Assembly (NCBI GenBank): GCA_018902385.1
Contig: JABSSW010000031.1
Coordinates: forward strand, 1-64,000
DNA from: Physcia stellaris
Taxonomy: Eukaryota; Ascomycota; Lecanoromycetes; Caliciales; Physciaceae
Direction of reading: 5' to 3'
DNA: 64,000 bases
The notes beneath the pieces are model-generated. The model was not told the DNA's origin. It made no database searches and saw only the letters and a program-made list of their open reading frames with translations. Shown one piece after another: positions 13,250 through 26,210 of this stretch. How positions within the stretch are numbered: the stretch's first letter is position 1; the number at the start of each line of letters is the position of its first letter. A program made the translations under genes and the position numbers.

Positions 13250-15214
13250 TTGATTCAAGGCAAGCAAATCGAATTGAAAATTTCTAAGTTTCTCGTCTGT
13301 TCGTCTCGTAACTCTAATCCGGACCCGCTATCCATTTATTTGATGTTCGATGACTTTCAGAGACTCTCAAGAGGGGACATTGACTGGCCCGTTGGAGATG
13401 AAACAACAGACATCAGCGGTTTCTGGATCCTTGGCTCCTCTCAATCGGACGAGGCTTCAGATAATCAAGCCTTTGAGCTGACAAAGACATTACTAGAGCG
13501 CTACCCTTTCTTGAACTATGCGGCAGGGTTCTGAGGCTGCCATGCTCGGGAAGAGATTGAATCGCTGTTGGAAGAAACAATCTTAGCTTTTACCCAGAAC
13601 GCTGCAGCACTCGCAAACTTTCTTAAGGCAACATACAATGACAAACAGGGACTGAACAACGAAAATCACGATGATTTATACTATGCTCTGTTCATGAATC
13701 GCCAATTCCTTGAACGTCACATGCCGCTTTTCGTTTTAGCCTACTTTGATATGGAAACCACTTTTGCGAAACTTCTGAAAATTCCAATGTATGCTTCTAG
13801 CGTAGACATCAATCTGTCGGTGCTGACCTGATCACTTGGCCTCCGGCAAGAGCGAATTGCACAACTACTAGTTCAAAAAGGCGCTGATCTCTCCGGGATA
13901 TTCGAACGATGTTCAGCTATGTCGAACGCGATTGATGGCGATCTTCATGAGATCATCCATATGATGCTACAAAGGCGTGGGCCTTCGCTGATCGGTTATG
14001 GAGAGCTCCAATGTGCCATCGAGAAGGACTGTGCATATCTGATTCGAACTTACGTAGACGCTGCGCCTGATCCTGGATCTAAAAAGCAAAGAATCACGGA
14101 AATATTGTCTCAAGTTGCAACAGCGGGCGGCGTGAGGGGTGAGAAAGAGTTCATAGAAGCTATAAGCGGTTTGGACCCTTATAAACCCGATCGGATTTTA
14201 GATTTTCTGTTGGCTGAAGGCGGTGATTTGGAAGATACTAGTATTGATGGACATACGGTACTCCAGAGATGTATTACCACAGGTCATGGTCCCTGCTGCG
14301 GGTCTACCATCCAGAGGTTAATCAGCCGCGGAGCGAACATTACAGTGCATACTAAAGACAACCAGTCAGTTCTCCACCTCGCGGCGGCCTTTAAAAACCC
14401 GGGCGCTCTAAGCGTGCTGTTGAAGAGTTGTCGTGGTCGATTGAGCTTCAATGCTTATGACACTTATGGATTCACGCCACTGCATTACGCAGTCGAGGCT
14501 GGGGACAGTGGTATGATCCTGGGTCTCTTACATGAAGGTGCAGATGATCATTTGCGCACCAAAAGCGGACTCTCAATCCTACATATTGCGGCCATGAATC
14601 ATAGTGGTATCCGATTAGCCCCAGTCAGTGCTTTGCAAGGACTACTATCGGTGCAGCATCTGGCAAACCTGGACGTAAATATTCGATGCCCACAAGGAAG
14701 GACACCTCTTCACTGTGCTGCAGCAGCCAAGGACCTGGATGCCATGCGAGAGCTTGTCCTTGCTGGTGCGGATCTTGATGCAGCAGACTTGACTGGGACC
14801 ACTGCCTTGCAAATGAGCGCCCGGCTTGTTCCGCTTGTCCAGCAGGCTCTAGACGCCGGGCATGATGTGACTCGCAAGATCCATCAGAATAAGACCCTCT
14901 GGCATCTCCTAACATTGCTCCACAAGCGGGCAAAGATCTGCAAGAGAATAGCAGAATTAGCAGCATTGGACCCAGAGCATATGCCAAGGGTGGCAAGTGA
15001 TCACACACATTGCTTACAACAGCTCGCGGAGATAGAGAAGAGACTTCATGACGAGTTCAGTGGATATGACATGACGCAACATCTCCAGGATGCGCAAGAT
15101 ATCGCGCATTGTAACGAATTTGATTACACCGAGTTGGAAACTTACAGTTTTGTCGCGACTATGAAATCCACGTATGAACATTTGTGGACAGGAATGTCCG
15201 CTAGACATATGTAA
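13250..15214 (+). pseudogene. Truncated NACHT/ankyrin (fungal NLR-type) gene relic
   Basis: One frame runs through this stretch and is interrupted by TGA at 13532 and 13829. The first part contains YPFLNYAAGF-stop-GCHAREE, which resembles the helical region that follows the NACHT ATPase in fungal NLR-like proteins (plleYAa.yWgyHa); the first stop sits where the family has tryptophan, fitting TGG to TGA. The last ~430 codons carry about six ankyrin repeats (for example TPLHYAVEAGD, TPLHCAAAAKD, SVLHLAAAF). The N-terminal effector and NACHT domains are absent: the upstream DNA is the AT-rich block. In intact relatives such proteins act as intracellular sensors in non-self recognition (family knowledge). 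This copy looks dead, although a spliced or re-started ankyrin-only product from 13919 cannot be excluded. Confidence 0.7.
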
Positions 15215-15262
15215 AACACTTGAGCATCAGAGATGTATAGAACAATATTATGACTACTATTC

Positions 15263-16981
15263 CAGCGGGTTGTCATTGACTTCACCGTCAAGGATCCAAA
15301 AAGACGCGCCCTCCTCTGGGCTTTATCAAATCTCCTTAGAAGTAGTGTCCTACCAGTTCGAAGGTATGGATGGCATGCAAATCATGCTCGGCTTGAGAAC
15401 GCTCTCTTCAGCCTATTGCAAGCGTTACCAAGATTGCAACGGATCACGTCTGTTTAACCCTTACCCGAGTCTGTCAATAACCGCGAGTGCTGACTATTAT
15501 TTGGGCTCGGAGACGAACGTTGCCTCAATTATGATGAGGTAGATGTAAGGTCTATCCCACTTGCCATCATAGAAGCAATCATCGGGCTCCCACGAGCTAT
15601 CAGCCTCAACGTAAATTGCTATGTTCACATGCTGAATTCACGACTCGGGTTCACCAAGATCTTTTGCTTGGAGTCTCTTAGGGTGTGTATGGTAAATCCT
15701 CCTCATCTCTCAACTTATACGGGCCTTTCCAATTAGGCTTTCGAGGGCAATATTTCCGCAGGTGTTGCAGAAATCATCCATTAGAACCCGCACATGCGGG
15801 CACTCCATCTGTGCCTACAGACGGGCAGAAGCTCATTGTGGCAACACGAATCGTACCGTGAAGTCCGTGAGCACGCTCTCGAGCACATTGGACGAAAGCC
15901 TCATGAACTTGACTCATTGACCCTCGAAGGTGATTTCCTTTTTACCGAGGCCGCCTGGAGGACGTGGAATGCAAATTATAGATGGAATCGTTTGCGGTCC
16001 CTCTCCATTAGCAACATGCCGCTCATCGAGAATGTAACATGCCGACTATGGCCGTTTGCCGTCGCTCAGGAAACTAAAGATATCAGCCTACGAGAGCTTC
16101 AACAGCTTTCCACACAATGATTTTCCCACCTCACACTCCTTGGCTTCCATCCCAATGTCCTTCTCGACGCTGTACAGGCCACTGGGTCGACGTTACACAA
16201 TATCTGGTTTCATGTTAGCGAATATCCCTTGGATTTGTTGGTCGTTCGTGGGCCCACCTTCTCAGAGCTGCTGCTGTCTGCTGCACACGTCACTACCCTG
16301 CAGTCCAGGTGTACGAATATCTGTTGGCTTGGCCTCGATGTAAGTCGATCGAGTCTCCAAGGATCTGCCTCACGCGTGCCGCACCACACAGTGCCATCTG
16401 GCCTTCGGGGTTTCAGAGCTGAGCTATCGGATGCCGCGCATGATCCTAATCCTACGGTATTTCTTTCCAATCCGCCGCAACCCAGCCTCGTTCCATCTGC
16501 ATACCCTTCGCATGGAGACGCTGCCTCCACGCTCCCACAAGCGAATCAAACGCTCATATCGTCCCTTCGGCACTTATTTGATTGCAATGGGAAGGAGCCA
16601 TCGATCGCGGATGCCTCAGCGCTCGATCATATTGCGAACATACCATCCCTACGCCATGTCCGATTGTTCGTCCATCGTGATCGAAATGACTCATGGAGCC
16701 TGTCAAACGCCGACGCCATGGCGACCTTCTGTCGCCTACGGAGCAGCAAACCCGGAAACATCTTAGAGAGTATGATTATCTGCGCAAATAAAAGTGGCGA
16801 TGCAGGGCTCTGGATAATGTGGGAATTGGGTCCTCGGATGGCCACATCGGAGTACCGTCACGATCGAGAATTCGTACGTGAGGTCTGGAACACAGACGAC
16901 AATTTCGTACAAGACAGAGAAGAAGGATGGTACAATGAGTTGAAAAGCCAGCCAGAGTGGGGTGTTGCCGAGGGTTGGTGA
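15263..16981 (+). pseudogene. Degraded F-box/LRR-like gene, unresolved model
   Basis: A first coding-like segment (about 15263-15454) reads QRVVIDFTVKDPKRRALLW. A second (about 15510-15690) ends at a plausible intron, GTAAATCC to CCAATTAG, about 15691-15736. After it one frame runs to 16981, broken by a TAG near 15782 and a TGA at 16118. Leucine-spaced words such as RLRSLSISNMPLIENV and IPSLRHVRLFV resemble the LRR half of fungal F-box-like proteins. The C-terminal ~100 residues look well preserved. No F-box was seen. It could be a pseudogene, or a live gene whose introns I have not resolved; no function is assigned. Confidence 0.45.
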
Positions 16982-17304
16982 ACCAAATTTAAGTCTTACA
17001 TTCCCACAGCTAACGTGTAGCTGTTTATTCCTATCCTACGAAATTTTTGCACTTCAAGATCCTTCTAGACAGCTTCAAGATACCGGGTGCTGTGACTGTA
17101 CAAAGAGCGATTTGACCCCGGGAGGCTTCCAAATACTCCCAAAGGTTTGCACAGTCAACGTCGTGATGGACAAGACTAGTGAGCCATGGTGTGTAGTCAC
17201 GCGTGACCGAATCATATGAAATTTTTCTTAAATGCAGATTAATGTATAACTCCGTGTCCTAAACCAGTCGCTAAATGTTGGACAATGCAGAAAACTTCAT
17301 AAAC
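16982..17304. other. Intergenic, nothing recognised
   Basis: Ordinary composition between the LRR-like relic and the 3' end of the sulfatase-like gene on the opposite strand. No feature seen. Confidence 0.5.
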
Positions 17305-19944
17305 CTAGTCCGCCTTGCAAGGATCATAACGCCATCTCCGCCGGTTCTCCTTCACCCACCATCTAGCAACCTCTGCCGCATCGTTGACCCATGACTCCGC
17401 GTCGATCCCAAAATGATGCCTGACAGCCCCGGCAAAATCTCTCGCATCAAATTTAAAAATCGCGTGCTCTTCGGTAGGATCGGACGCAAGATCGGAAAAC
17501 CTCCACTCGATATCTGGTACAAGAGGTACCACCAGCCGGTACGGCTTCGTCCTCGAGCGCATGCTCAGCCACGTACCACCAGTGTTCATAACCTGGAATT
17601 GATAATCGGGATGGCCCGTAGAGGTCTGGTACCTTTGAGGGCGTATGAGCGATTGCCCTTCATAGAGTGATAGAACCTTGGAAGCCGCCGAGGCGGAAGC
17701 TGAAGGAAGCGAATCTGAAGAGATGAGGAGGTCAAGTATCGTAGGTAATACTTGATTGAGCGACACGGAAGAGTTGATGGTTACCGGCGGAAGATGTGGA
17801 TGTGAGAGTATTAACGGAACACGAAATGCTCCAACGTGAGGATCATCGTAAGGGGTAATGTAATCTTCCAAGATCGAAATGCCATGATCACCGGCCATTA
17901 CGACAAGAGTGTCGTTGGCAACACCGGTTTCTTCCAGGATTTCAAAGACCGTCTTCATCCACCAATCCCCATATCCTATCGCGTTCAAATACCTCTTCAG
18001 GTTCCTGTACATACCACCATTGGAGTGTCCGACCAGCTCCCTATCGAAATCCCAGGGTTCAGGTAAGGTCCAAGGTTCGTGCGTGGCTCCAGTCAGGTGA
18101 GCTAGAAACAGTCGCTGATGGCTCTCCTCGGCATCATTGATGGCATCGCGAAGGCTTTCACGTAGTTCTTCATCGGGATATCCATATAGACAGACTGGCT
18201 CGGTCGTTGGAGGGTGCTTCCATTTTTTGGGATCCTCCAATGTCTCCTTCGTGATCCAGTCGTGAAAACCGAGTTTGGGAGTGAGCAGATTCTGGTTATC
18301 GTAGGTATCAGTAACAGATTGCATATAAAGCGACTTCCAAGGCCATGTCTGATATTCGTCGACTTTCGAACCTTTGGTATCATTCGGGATAGTATTCAGC
18401 AGATTGAATATGTGAGGTAGACATGGTTGGTAGATATGATGATTGTACTCGCGATTAAAGTCGGCCGCAAGTGGAGTGATGCCACATAATGAGCCTGGGA
18501 GACTCTTGAGAGTGTAGGTACCGGTTGTGAAAGCATCCGTGGCGACAATACCTCCACGTGAAGCTGCCGTACTTGATCTGTTGGAGAACGCGCCTGTGAA
18601 GCCTGTAAGATATTCCGCCGTTGGTGTCAAATTTCCCAATCTACGCTGGACCTCTTCGGGAATATCATGGCCGTATGATTCTTGGATAGTGTCAATTATA
18701 CGTGTATCCTTTAGGAGCGGGAAGACGTCAGAGCGGGTGCTCTCTAGCTTAATGAGTATAACGTGCTTGATGTTAGCGTTCTTTTGGTCGAAGACTTCAC
18801 GCAGAGTATCAAGAATTGGATCCTCCAGATTGCTAATGTGGAGTGGATCCTTTTTGGCATCGTAATGAAGCCGTTCCGTGCAGTTGCCAGTGCATGAGTA
18901 CCAATCCTCGAAGCCAGGAATAGACTCCGAGGGCAAGAAGTCCCAATGAGGGGCCACACCCAAAGATGATCTACCCTTTAGCCACCTATCATCGCCTAAG
19001 AATCCTGCGACATCAACTCCAATAAAGCAATACGGCGCGCCGACGAATGGAGATATTAACACGGACCAAGACAAAAACAAGTAAGCGTAATCATGATGAG
19101 GCCGTAAGGCGCTCAAAAGACATAGGACGGCTGTTGCGGCGAGGACGACGGAGCGGCAGGTTTTGCTTGGTTTTGCTGAGTCGCCAGAGATGCCGTCGAG
19201 GGACTCCGAAACCGGAGAAGATGGCACTCCGGGTTCCTTGAGAAGATATTCCGCATCCTCGTAATCAGCAGGACTTATGAACGCCCTCGATTTCCTTGAA
19301 CAGCAGAGGAGAGGGCGTATCACAGTCGACCAAGCCCACCGAGTGATCCAACTAAAGACACCAAGAACACTACCTGTGAATTCGTACACGTAGGAGGCTG
19401 ATACCCAAGAAAAGATGAGAATACATGCGGCTGTGATCAAGAATCCAGTAAGGCCGTACATAAGGGTCTTGAAACCTGCGGCGTCTTGATGGAAGCTAGA
19501 GATCTGTCGCCAGTGGATCTCAGCATCAGTAACAAAGTAAAACGATATATTCGAGGAAGCCATGAACAGAAGCAAGAGACTGCATCGATGGTCAGCATTA
19601 GCTGGACGAGATGTCATCAAGTAAGCTCACCTGATGAGGATTACAAATGTCATTCCAAGTATATCTAAGATCGGCCATGGCTTTATAGGGTGTACAACTA
19701 TCCTTAGGATGTAAATGAACACCAAGTCTTGAGTAAAAAATGTTAGGCCCCACAGAAAGAGCTTAAGCGGCGGTAAGGAGTCGAGATGCGCCCATATGTG
19801 TAACAACTTAGAGAAGACTACAGCGACGCAAATAACGGAGAAACAGAATTGTCGTGAGGCAATGCGACTTCGGGCAAAAGATTTGTACAGTTGTAGAAGG
19901 AATGATGGTGGCCGCGTGGTCAACAGTACACTTCGCGGTGCCAT
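17305..19944 (-). CDS. Membrane-anchored sulfatase-like (alkaline phosphatase superfamily) hydrolase
   Basis: Model: complement of 17305-19579 and 19631-19944, 862 aa. The single 51-bp intron has a GTGAGC donor, a GCTGAC branch-like word and a GATGCAG acceptor. The N-terminal third has several hydrophobic segments (around the intron, then FLITAACILIFSWV and AATAVLCLLSAL). The C-terminal two thirds are the catalytic domain: VILIKLESTRSDVFPL (first metal/nucleophile region), LAHLTGATHEPW, and VVMAGDHGISI (metal-binding D-H). This layout matches fungal sulfatase-domain proteins related to lipoteichoic-acid-synthase-like enzymes. The substrate is unknown; a phosphate or sulfate ester at the cell surface or in the lumen is an inference. 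Translation could in principle begin further upstream at a TTG, but the first ATG of the frame is at 19944. The frame is intact. Confidence 0.85.
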
Positions 19945-22421
19945 GGCTCGTCGATTCGTAGGTTCCCCGAAAGCCTTAGCCCATTTCGATGTCAAAATTC
20001 CTGAAGAAATCTGGTCAAGTCAGGTCAGACTAAAACCATGACAAGATTTAGGGAAGAGAGCAGAGTAAGGTAAAGACTGATGGTGGCAGGGAAAGAAAAG
20101 TTAACAGCGTGGAAATGAGTGAAACTGATCCTCCGATCCTACGACCCCTACACGAGTGAGCGAGGCTGACACCACCAAGCAGCGGCTGAAGGGGCACAGC
20201 CTAATAATGAAGGAGGGGAAGCCAAGTCTGCTAGTGCAGCCAGTTGTAACGAGTTGACTGTCGATTATAGGTAACCGATCGCAATGGGCGGAAATGATTG
20301 GTGGGCCTTTGCTGCCCAAGTCTTGACAGTTGACACGCGACACAAGCGAATTTGTTCCGAATGCCTTCTTTCATCCCTGACCCATACTTAATCCATGTTG
20401 TACCCCGCAGCGAGGAAGAACTGGAGCGCTTGATCGTGTTTCGGATCCAATGCCTGCCTTTCTCGAATCTCGACACTACTCGTAGTAGTAACGGGGAGTG
20501 AGAGCGAAAAACCCAACACAAGCCTAGCTTTAGGTCGTGTGCGTCTTTTCCAAACACGGCAGGTTGAGCCTAGCTTCGAGTCTTGGTCGTGTGCCACTTT
20601 TCCAGACCCGGCAGGTTTACCAATACCCCCCTCTGCTGACTTTCACCTTCGATTCTTTGGCTCTCGTTAAACACCCGCAAGCGCAGCAAATCGAAGAGTG
20701 GTGGAGCTCTGCTCATCGATAATCAAGTGAAGCTTACCTGCAGGATCAGGTGTACCGGGTGTTTGTACCAAATATTGCTGGGCTTGCTACAGGTGTTTCC
20801 TCGTAAAATGAAGAGTCTGCACGGATAGGGGCTCAGGGGCTTGTACACCTCGGCCCCTCCGACGCCTGACTCCACCAATGCGGCCACACAGTGGCAGCCA
20901 TTCCGTCTTAGTGCTTCCCAACCACCTGCACACATACCGCGATCACTTCATATTCCTTACAAAAACGAGTCAGAATGGCGTGCGCAACGACTGTAATTGC
21001 GTGCACACAGTGTACACTATGCGAAGCCTGAAGCATCTGGACTCGTACCGAGGTAAATTCGGTTACTTAGCGATCGGTCACACAGCTTATAATCGCTACT
21101 TTACACAGCCTTCCCGCCAAATTACCCCGCCCCCTGAAAGGGTCCAAAGGGAGCAGCGTGGTTTCAGGGCCAACCCAAATTTAGCAGGGCCCTAAACATC
21201 TCGTCTCATCTCGTCTCATCTCACCTGCAATGCCCATGCACACTACCCGTCATTTCCTTTACTCTCTACGTCAATTTTATACACCGTACTCTACAATACT
21301 GTATCCTCCATGCGTCCGTACAGTGATGAGCCCAGAAGGCTTACCAATAGGTCCAATAGCCCACCGGTACAGCAGAAAGTGTCTCTTGTCAGCCCAAAAC
21401 GGATGTCAGCGCTATTGATTTGTACTCCGCATGGGCGAGGAAATCGCCCCAGTTCGCTTGCCAGGTACACAAAAATGCCATCTACAGCTGCACATTATTC
21501 CAAGTGTTGCGAGCAAATTCGACCATCCTCGAACCCATTTTATGGAGGAATTGGAGCTCCCACCAATGCGAGCGAGATGTAGCGTTCGTTTGCCTTTGTC
21601 TTCAACTTCAGATGAACTGCTCTAGTCCACCCCGAGTCCAGAACTTCAACCTTGTTCTCTGGATTGGTAGAGAGCTTTCAATCTGGGTCGCCAATCTAGT
21701 GAACGCCGCAAAGCATCCCCTGGGCTTCAGTAGGAGCGCCAATGTTGGTGGGTTTGACCTTTGAAATTATCAGCATGCATAAGGGTTTCCAGGGCGAGAT
21801 TTAAGTCTACCGGTCTCGTCCAAATGGAGAAATCCGACGGCCTCTACAAGTCAGATGCCTATGTCTCTTCTATTTACTCCAGCCACCGTAGAATCCAAGC
21901 CAGAGGCTTCTTTCCCTAGGTTTGTCAGTAACCATCTCCTCATAACATCCAATAGATTCCTTGAAGCTCTGCGCCATTGGTCTTACAGCAGTATCGCCAG
22001 GATCCAGGAACGTGTATCTGGTGTCCGAGCCTATAAACACTACCACTCGGTCGTTACAATGGTATCCTGGCATGCAGACAGAAGAGTATACCAGTGATGG
22101 CATAGAAGGTTACTCATAGAGGGCAGAGGGTGGAAATTTTCACTCAAGGGACGAACTGTGACGGAAGATTGCTTGCCGATCTTTCTGAAAAGGCATCCCC
22201 ATGCTCGGAATGAAGACCACGTTCCGCAACGATCTCAAACTACCATATCTTTTGTACCAGACAGTATGGTTTGGCTTGTATTCAACGTTTACTCGCACTC
22301 ACGCTTCACGCCTTCCTTCCACTAAGCGATCATATTCACAGCAGCCGCACAGCAGACGACACATGCGCTTAGGCCAAACGGTGGTTGGTTCCCTATGCAA
22401 TGCAAGCAACTAGTCGTTCTC
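19945..22421. other. Intergenic of ordinary composition, no gene recognised
   Basis: About 2.5 kb with about half G+C. Short open frames on both strands overlap and show no domain. A small TCGTCTCATC/TCTCATC microsatellite lies near 21199-21226. Decayed genes or non-coding transcripts are possible; nothing can be supported. Confidence 0.45.
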
Positions 22422-23047
22422 TTACATGTGACGTATCCCCTCTACTGTTGTTGAGCTGGCATTGCGCTTTTCTCGTTCGCTGCAATAGAAGTCGTAATAT
22501 TGCGAGACACAGCAGTAATACTGCAATCTACATACTAACAATGTTTTCGTCAAATTCAGAAGGAGTGGTCTCTCGCCTCGCAAATTACGATAACACAAAG
22601 TCCAGTTTCGGGAGTGCTCATAGAGGAAAGCCAAAAGCAATAGAATGGGAACCAACAAGACATAGAGGCTAACCACGTTGTCTAAACGATCGAATACCCC
22701 CTCACAGAGGCTATTTGAACTCTTTGCATTGTCAATCTTGTACTTTTCGGCTGCGACGTTGGAGACACATTCTGATTCGTGGGGTCAACATTATTCACGA
22801 GTTGACAGATCCTAGGCTAATGGTTGAGAGCTATTTTGTATTTACACACGCCGTTCGCTTAAGTCCACAGTCTTTCTTCGGTGAAAGCGACTCTGACGTA
22901 ATTTCTAGCTAGGTCAATATACCGAGCCAATAGATCGTCGTACTCTTCTTTACTCTTCTTTACGATCTGAAGAGAGCCACTTCTTCCTGCCTCCTGCGCG
23001 CCAAGCCTGCCGATTTTTTCTTTGCCCGCATATACATATTCCTCCAT
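22422..23047 (-). CDS. Unrecognised small protein with one membrane segment
   Basis: Two coding-like segments are visible. The first starts at ATG 23047 (MEEYVYAGKEKIGRLG) and continues with a charged helix KKSKEEYDDLLARYIDLARN. The second, about 22785 to 22422, reads SECVSNVAAEKYKIDNAKSS, then LDNVVSLYVLLVPILLLLAF, a clear transmembrane helix, and a short Cys-containing tail. I could not place a clean GT-AG intron joining them in frame, so either the model has another small exon or the gene is damaged. I recognise no family. Coding sense is inferred from charge pattern and hydrophobic periodicity only. Confidence 0.35.
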
Positions 23048-23391
23048 CTTTCCCGTCGCCGCAGCAGCACTATTGGTGTTTAACAAATCTGCAATAATCG
23101 CTAACCTGTCACAACTCAACAAATGCGAAGATTATTGTTGTCGCGTTTTTGGAAATTTTAAACGATATACATTCATGAGTAAGTCATAACAAGATCGTGT
23201 TTCTAATAACAGTAGAACACGACTTCCCGTTTCGAGACGTTAAGAGAATTTTAAGGCGGTCTTAATGCACTCTTTTGAACATTCAAGTCGGTCAGAGTAT
23301 CTGTAAGCGATCACATCTCCCACAAATTCGTGACTAAATCTTCGTTGACACTCATGTCATTGTTCTTTCTTTCGCTGCTAACAGCACTCAT

Positions 23392-25040
23392 TTATGGAGA
23401 CAAAACATGCTTGCGCTCCAACGCTTTGGTCAATGAGTCTCGTGTCGAGCCCCTGAAGTAGCAGAGATAGTAATAGAGAAAGGATACACTAAGGCTGAGA
23501 GGGCCGATCAAGGCCCACAATATCCAAAAATCGCTCGAGACGGTGATTCTGTGCTTCTTCTCGTCAAAGTTGAAGAACTGAGATCCGAACACCGCCTGTC
23601 GCGTCGTCAGCTGCGAGTATCTCCCGTGATCGAAGTCATACCGCAAAAGTAGCCAGTGGTAAAAAGGCCATGGTAACACAGGCGATGGCTTTCATCGACT
23701 TGCTATCATTCTTCAGGATGTGGCTATCATGTTGTGTGACCACGTTGAAAGACTAGGTGAATCTCAGTACTGAAGGGGGCTATTCTGAGCCTCTTGTGAC
23801 TTACGAGATTTATGATATTCTGCATACGCTGCTCCGTACTAGCCATTCGTAATTGCCACACCTCAAACTGCACGGCTTTCTGCCCCAGCATTTGATCAGT
23901 CAGATGCATAATGGGTAGAGCTTCGTCGCCTTGGGGCGGTCGAGCGAGAAGCTTTTCGTGAAACTTTTGCAAGTGTGACAGTATAAGTATGGCGGCGTCG
24001 GCACCCTCTTTGAGGTATATGATATGCTTCGCCATCTTATGGAGCCCCACGAAATCAGGGTTACCGGCGTTCTTATTCGTTGCCGTCGCTTTTGCAAGCC
24101 CCAGTGCAGTCTACTACATGTGGTTAATGACTGTTATCTTTGGTCAGTCAACAGATTGGCATACCAGCTCCATCTCTCCAAATTCTTTTCTAGCGATGTC
24201 GACGATATCTTGTGATTGCATCCATAGCTCATCGAGACAAATGGCGAACAGACTAAAAGGGTCAATAAGGATCTCTGCCAAGTCACCGTTCCACGCTCGC
24301 TGGAAACGATCTCTCAGCTTTTTTGTGGCGCTAAATAGCACAAGAACTGCGGAGGCATTCTCCTTGTCTTGGCAATTGCTCCATCTCAGGAACGCACTGG
24401 TACGAATCCATGTCCAATCGCTCTGGCTGATCACGGTTTTGCGTGGATCAGCACACCCTGATGGCTGTGAAGCAACATTGGCAGTTACGTTCTTGCACAG
24501 AAAATGAAACCAGGATGCTAGCTCTCAGAAGTCAGCGGAGCTAAGAAGTCATAAACATCATGCAGACAGCAATTCTTCCCATCGTAGTTCGCGCCGAAGG
24601 AATGCGTAACAGAAACTAGGCGCTGGGAGATGAAGTCTGAAGGAATGGCATAGCGGTCGAAAACGGCCTGAACACTCGTAGCTGATTGATGATGTGCCAT
24701 GTCCAACGGAGCAAAGCTTGAAGACGTGTCAGTGGAGTCGTGGGTCGAGGTAGTAGTGTTTACACAATCTGTAGCCGAGGCTGAGCTCGGTCCTGTAGCG
24801 CTCGAGCATGGGTTGAGATGAGACCAGGTGAAATGGAAACATCACCTATAGCTCACGTCAGCTCGCAAGTTGCCCACAACACAGTCTTCAAAGAGCATCG
24901 ACGGAAAAAAGCTATGTAATACCGGAAGACCATTCAAGCAATTCAACTTGGCACGATTCTGATCCGCTGAGAGGCCCAAGCTGTCTGGCGCGCTCTGTGA
25001 AAGCGCTCTTCCGGCTGTTATCATGGTAGAAAGCCTCCAT
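23392..25040 (-). CDS. CorA-like Mg2+ transporter family protein (fungal type)
   Basis: A multi-exon minus-strand gene. Well-supported exons are 23392-23595, 23642-23752, 23805-24110, 24165-24517 and one beginning at 24568, separated by GT-AG introns of 46-54 bp. The translation shows hallmarks of the fungal CorA-like family: FISQRLVSVTHSFG, SWFHFLCKNV, DPFSLFAICLDELW, FVGLHKMAKHIIYLKEGADA, a basic-acidic helix EQRMQNIINL, then two closely spaced membrane segments, MAFLPLATFA and DFWILWALIGPLSLSVSFLY, near the C-terminus. The GxN signature of bacterial CorA is not evident, as is common in these fungal proteins. The 5' part is less certain: the likely start is ATG 25040 (MEAFYHDNSRK), and introns near 24900 and 24800 are needed to keep the frame. 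Cation transport is a family inference. Confidence 0.7.
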
Positions 25041-25598
25041 TGCGACCGTGTGATGATATCTCAACGAGAGATGGTGATACCATGACGACCGATATAAGTG
25101 TTTGTGGGGTCCCGTGCGACGATCGCACAAGGCTGGACGACGCTAGACTTCTTGCTGGAGGCGGTGCATGAGGATCATCGGGGGTGTGCGTCACGAGCTT
25201 GTGACAAGGCTGACCAGCTCAAGACAAATTCATTGGATCGGCGGCATGCACGAGCCTGGAGCAAGTGGTGGTGTAGTGCAACTTGCGAATTCTCAACAAT
25301 CGCTTATGTCAGATGTTGAAGGGGAGAAGTCAAGAGACTAAAGATAAGGCTTTCTTGCCTCAAAATCCAAAAGGCTTAGTCAATGCGATCTGTTACAGCC
25401 GTGCGTGGTAGTCGGTATTCATTGAACGAGAATTCTAAAACTAGGGAGGAAATATGTACAGATGGAGACCGAAATGCCTGATGTGTAGAGCCTGCGGGAG
25501 CCAAGCCCTAATCACGTGTTTCTTCTAGCCCTGCGACAATGTCTCCTCGCAACAAACGTAATGATAAATTTTGAAAATCACGAAAATAAAAAACGAAA
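25041..25598. other. Intergenic; composition changes to AT-rich near 25550
   Basis: The promoter side of the CorA-like gene, followed by a switch to AT-rich DNA just before the MITE. No other feature seen. Confidence 0.4.
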
Positions 25599-26210
25599 TT
25601 TTTTTAGGAAGTCGCTATTTGCACATTTTCTTTTATTGCGTGCAATCTTTCCCAAGAATTAAAGCTTACGAGACGTGAAAACAAATTCTTCGAATATCAA
25701 AAAGATGAGAAGAAAATCACTTTTGAATGCGTTTCGCATCAAAATTTCATCATGTATTCATCAAAACAATTCGCATGCTAGCTTTCGATCAATTAGATCA
25801 AAACTATTACAAAAAAATTAATTCGTTCGAATTCGAAATCTTTGCAGCAATGTATGATCGCGATATCATTTTCGCAAAACTCTTCGCGAATGAAATTGAC
25901 ATTTGCATATTAATTCTTCGAGAAATGCGACGTTATGATCTCGTCGACCGATTCGAACTCATTGATGATGAATAGACGTTTTACATAGATATTTCTCGTC
26001 ATATGAAATGAAACAGCACGTTGCCGAAAATGTAAAAATGATACATGAAATTTGATGTGACATATGTCTCAAAAATGTTGCGAAAACAATTTTCGATGTT
26101 TGAAAATAATTTTAGATAATTTTTATCGATAGTTTATCGATAAGTCGAAATCATTTCGTAAAATTGCACGCAGTAAAAGAAAATGTGCAAATAGCGATTT
26201 TCTTTTTTTA
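25599..26210. mobile_element. MITE copy A (hAT-like by 8-bp target duplication), heavily mutated
   Basis: An element of 596 bp (25607-26202) with terminal inverted repeats of about 40 bp: the left end reads GTCGCTATTTGCACATTTTC and the right end is its near reverse complement, GTGCAAATAGCGATTTTC. It is flanked by the 8-bp direct repeat TTTTTTTA at 25599-25606 and 26203-26210. The element is the same family as 42509-43111, in opposite orientation. It keeps an ATCGATA-type palindrome near 26127-26145. Its interior is AT-rich, CC/GG-poor DNA. An open frame of 82 codons inside (25727-25975) has no known domain. Eight-bp duplications point to the hAT superfamily; no transposase is encoded. It ends clearly, but was mutated after insertion. 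Confidence 0.85.

Noticed and set aside
14625-15008. 127-aa minus-strand open frame
   Set aside because: Shadow of the ankyrin repeats on the other strand.
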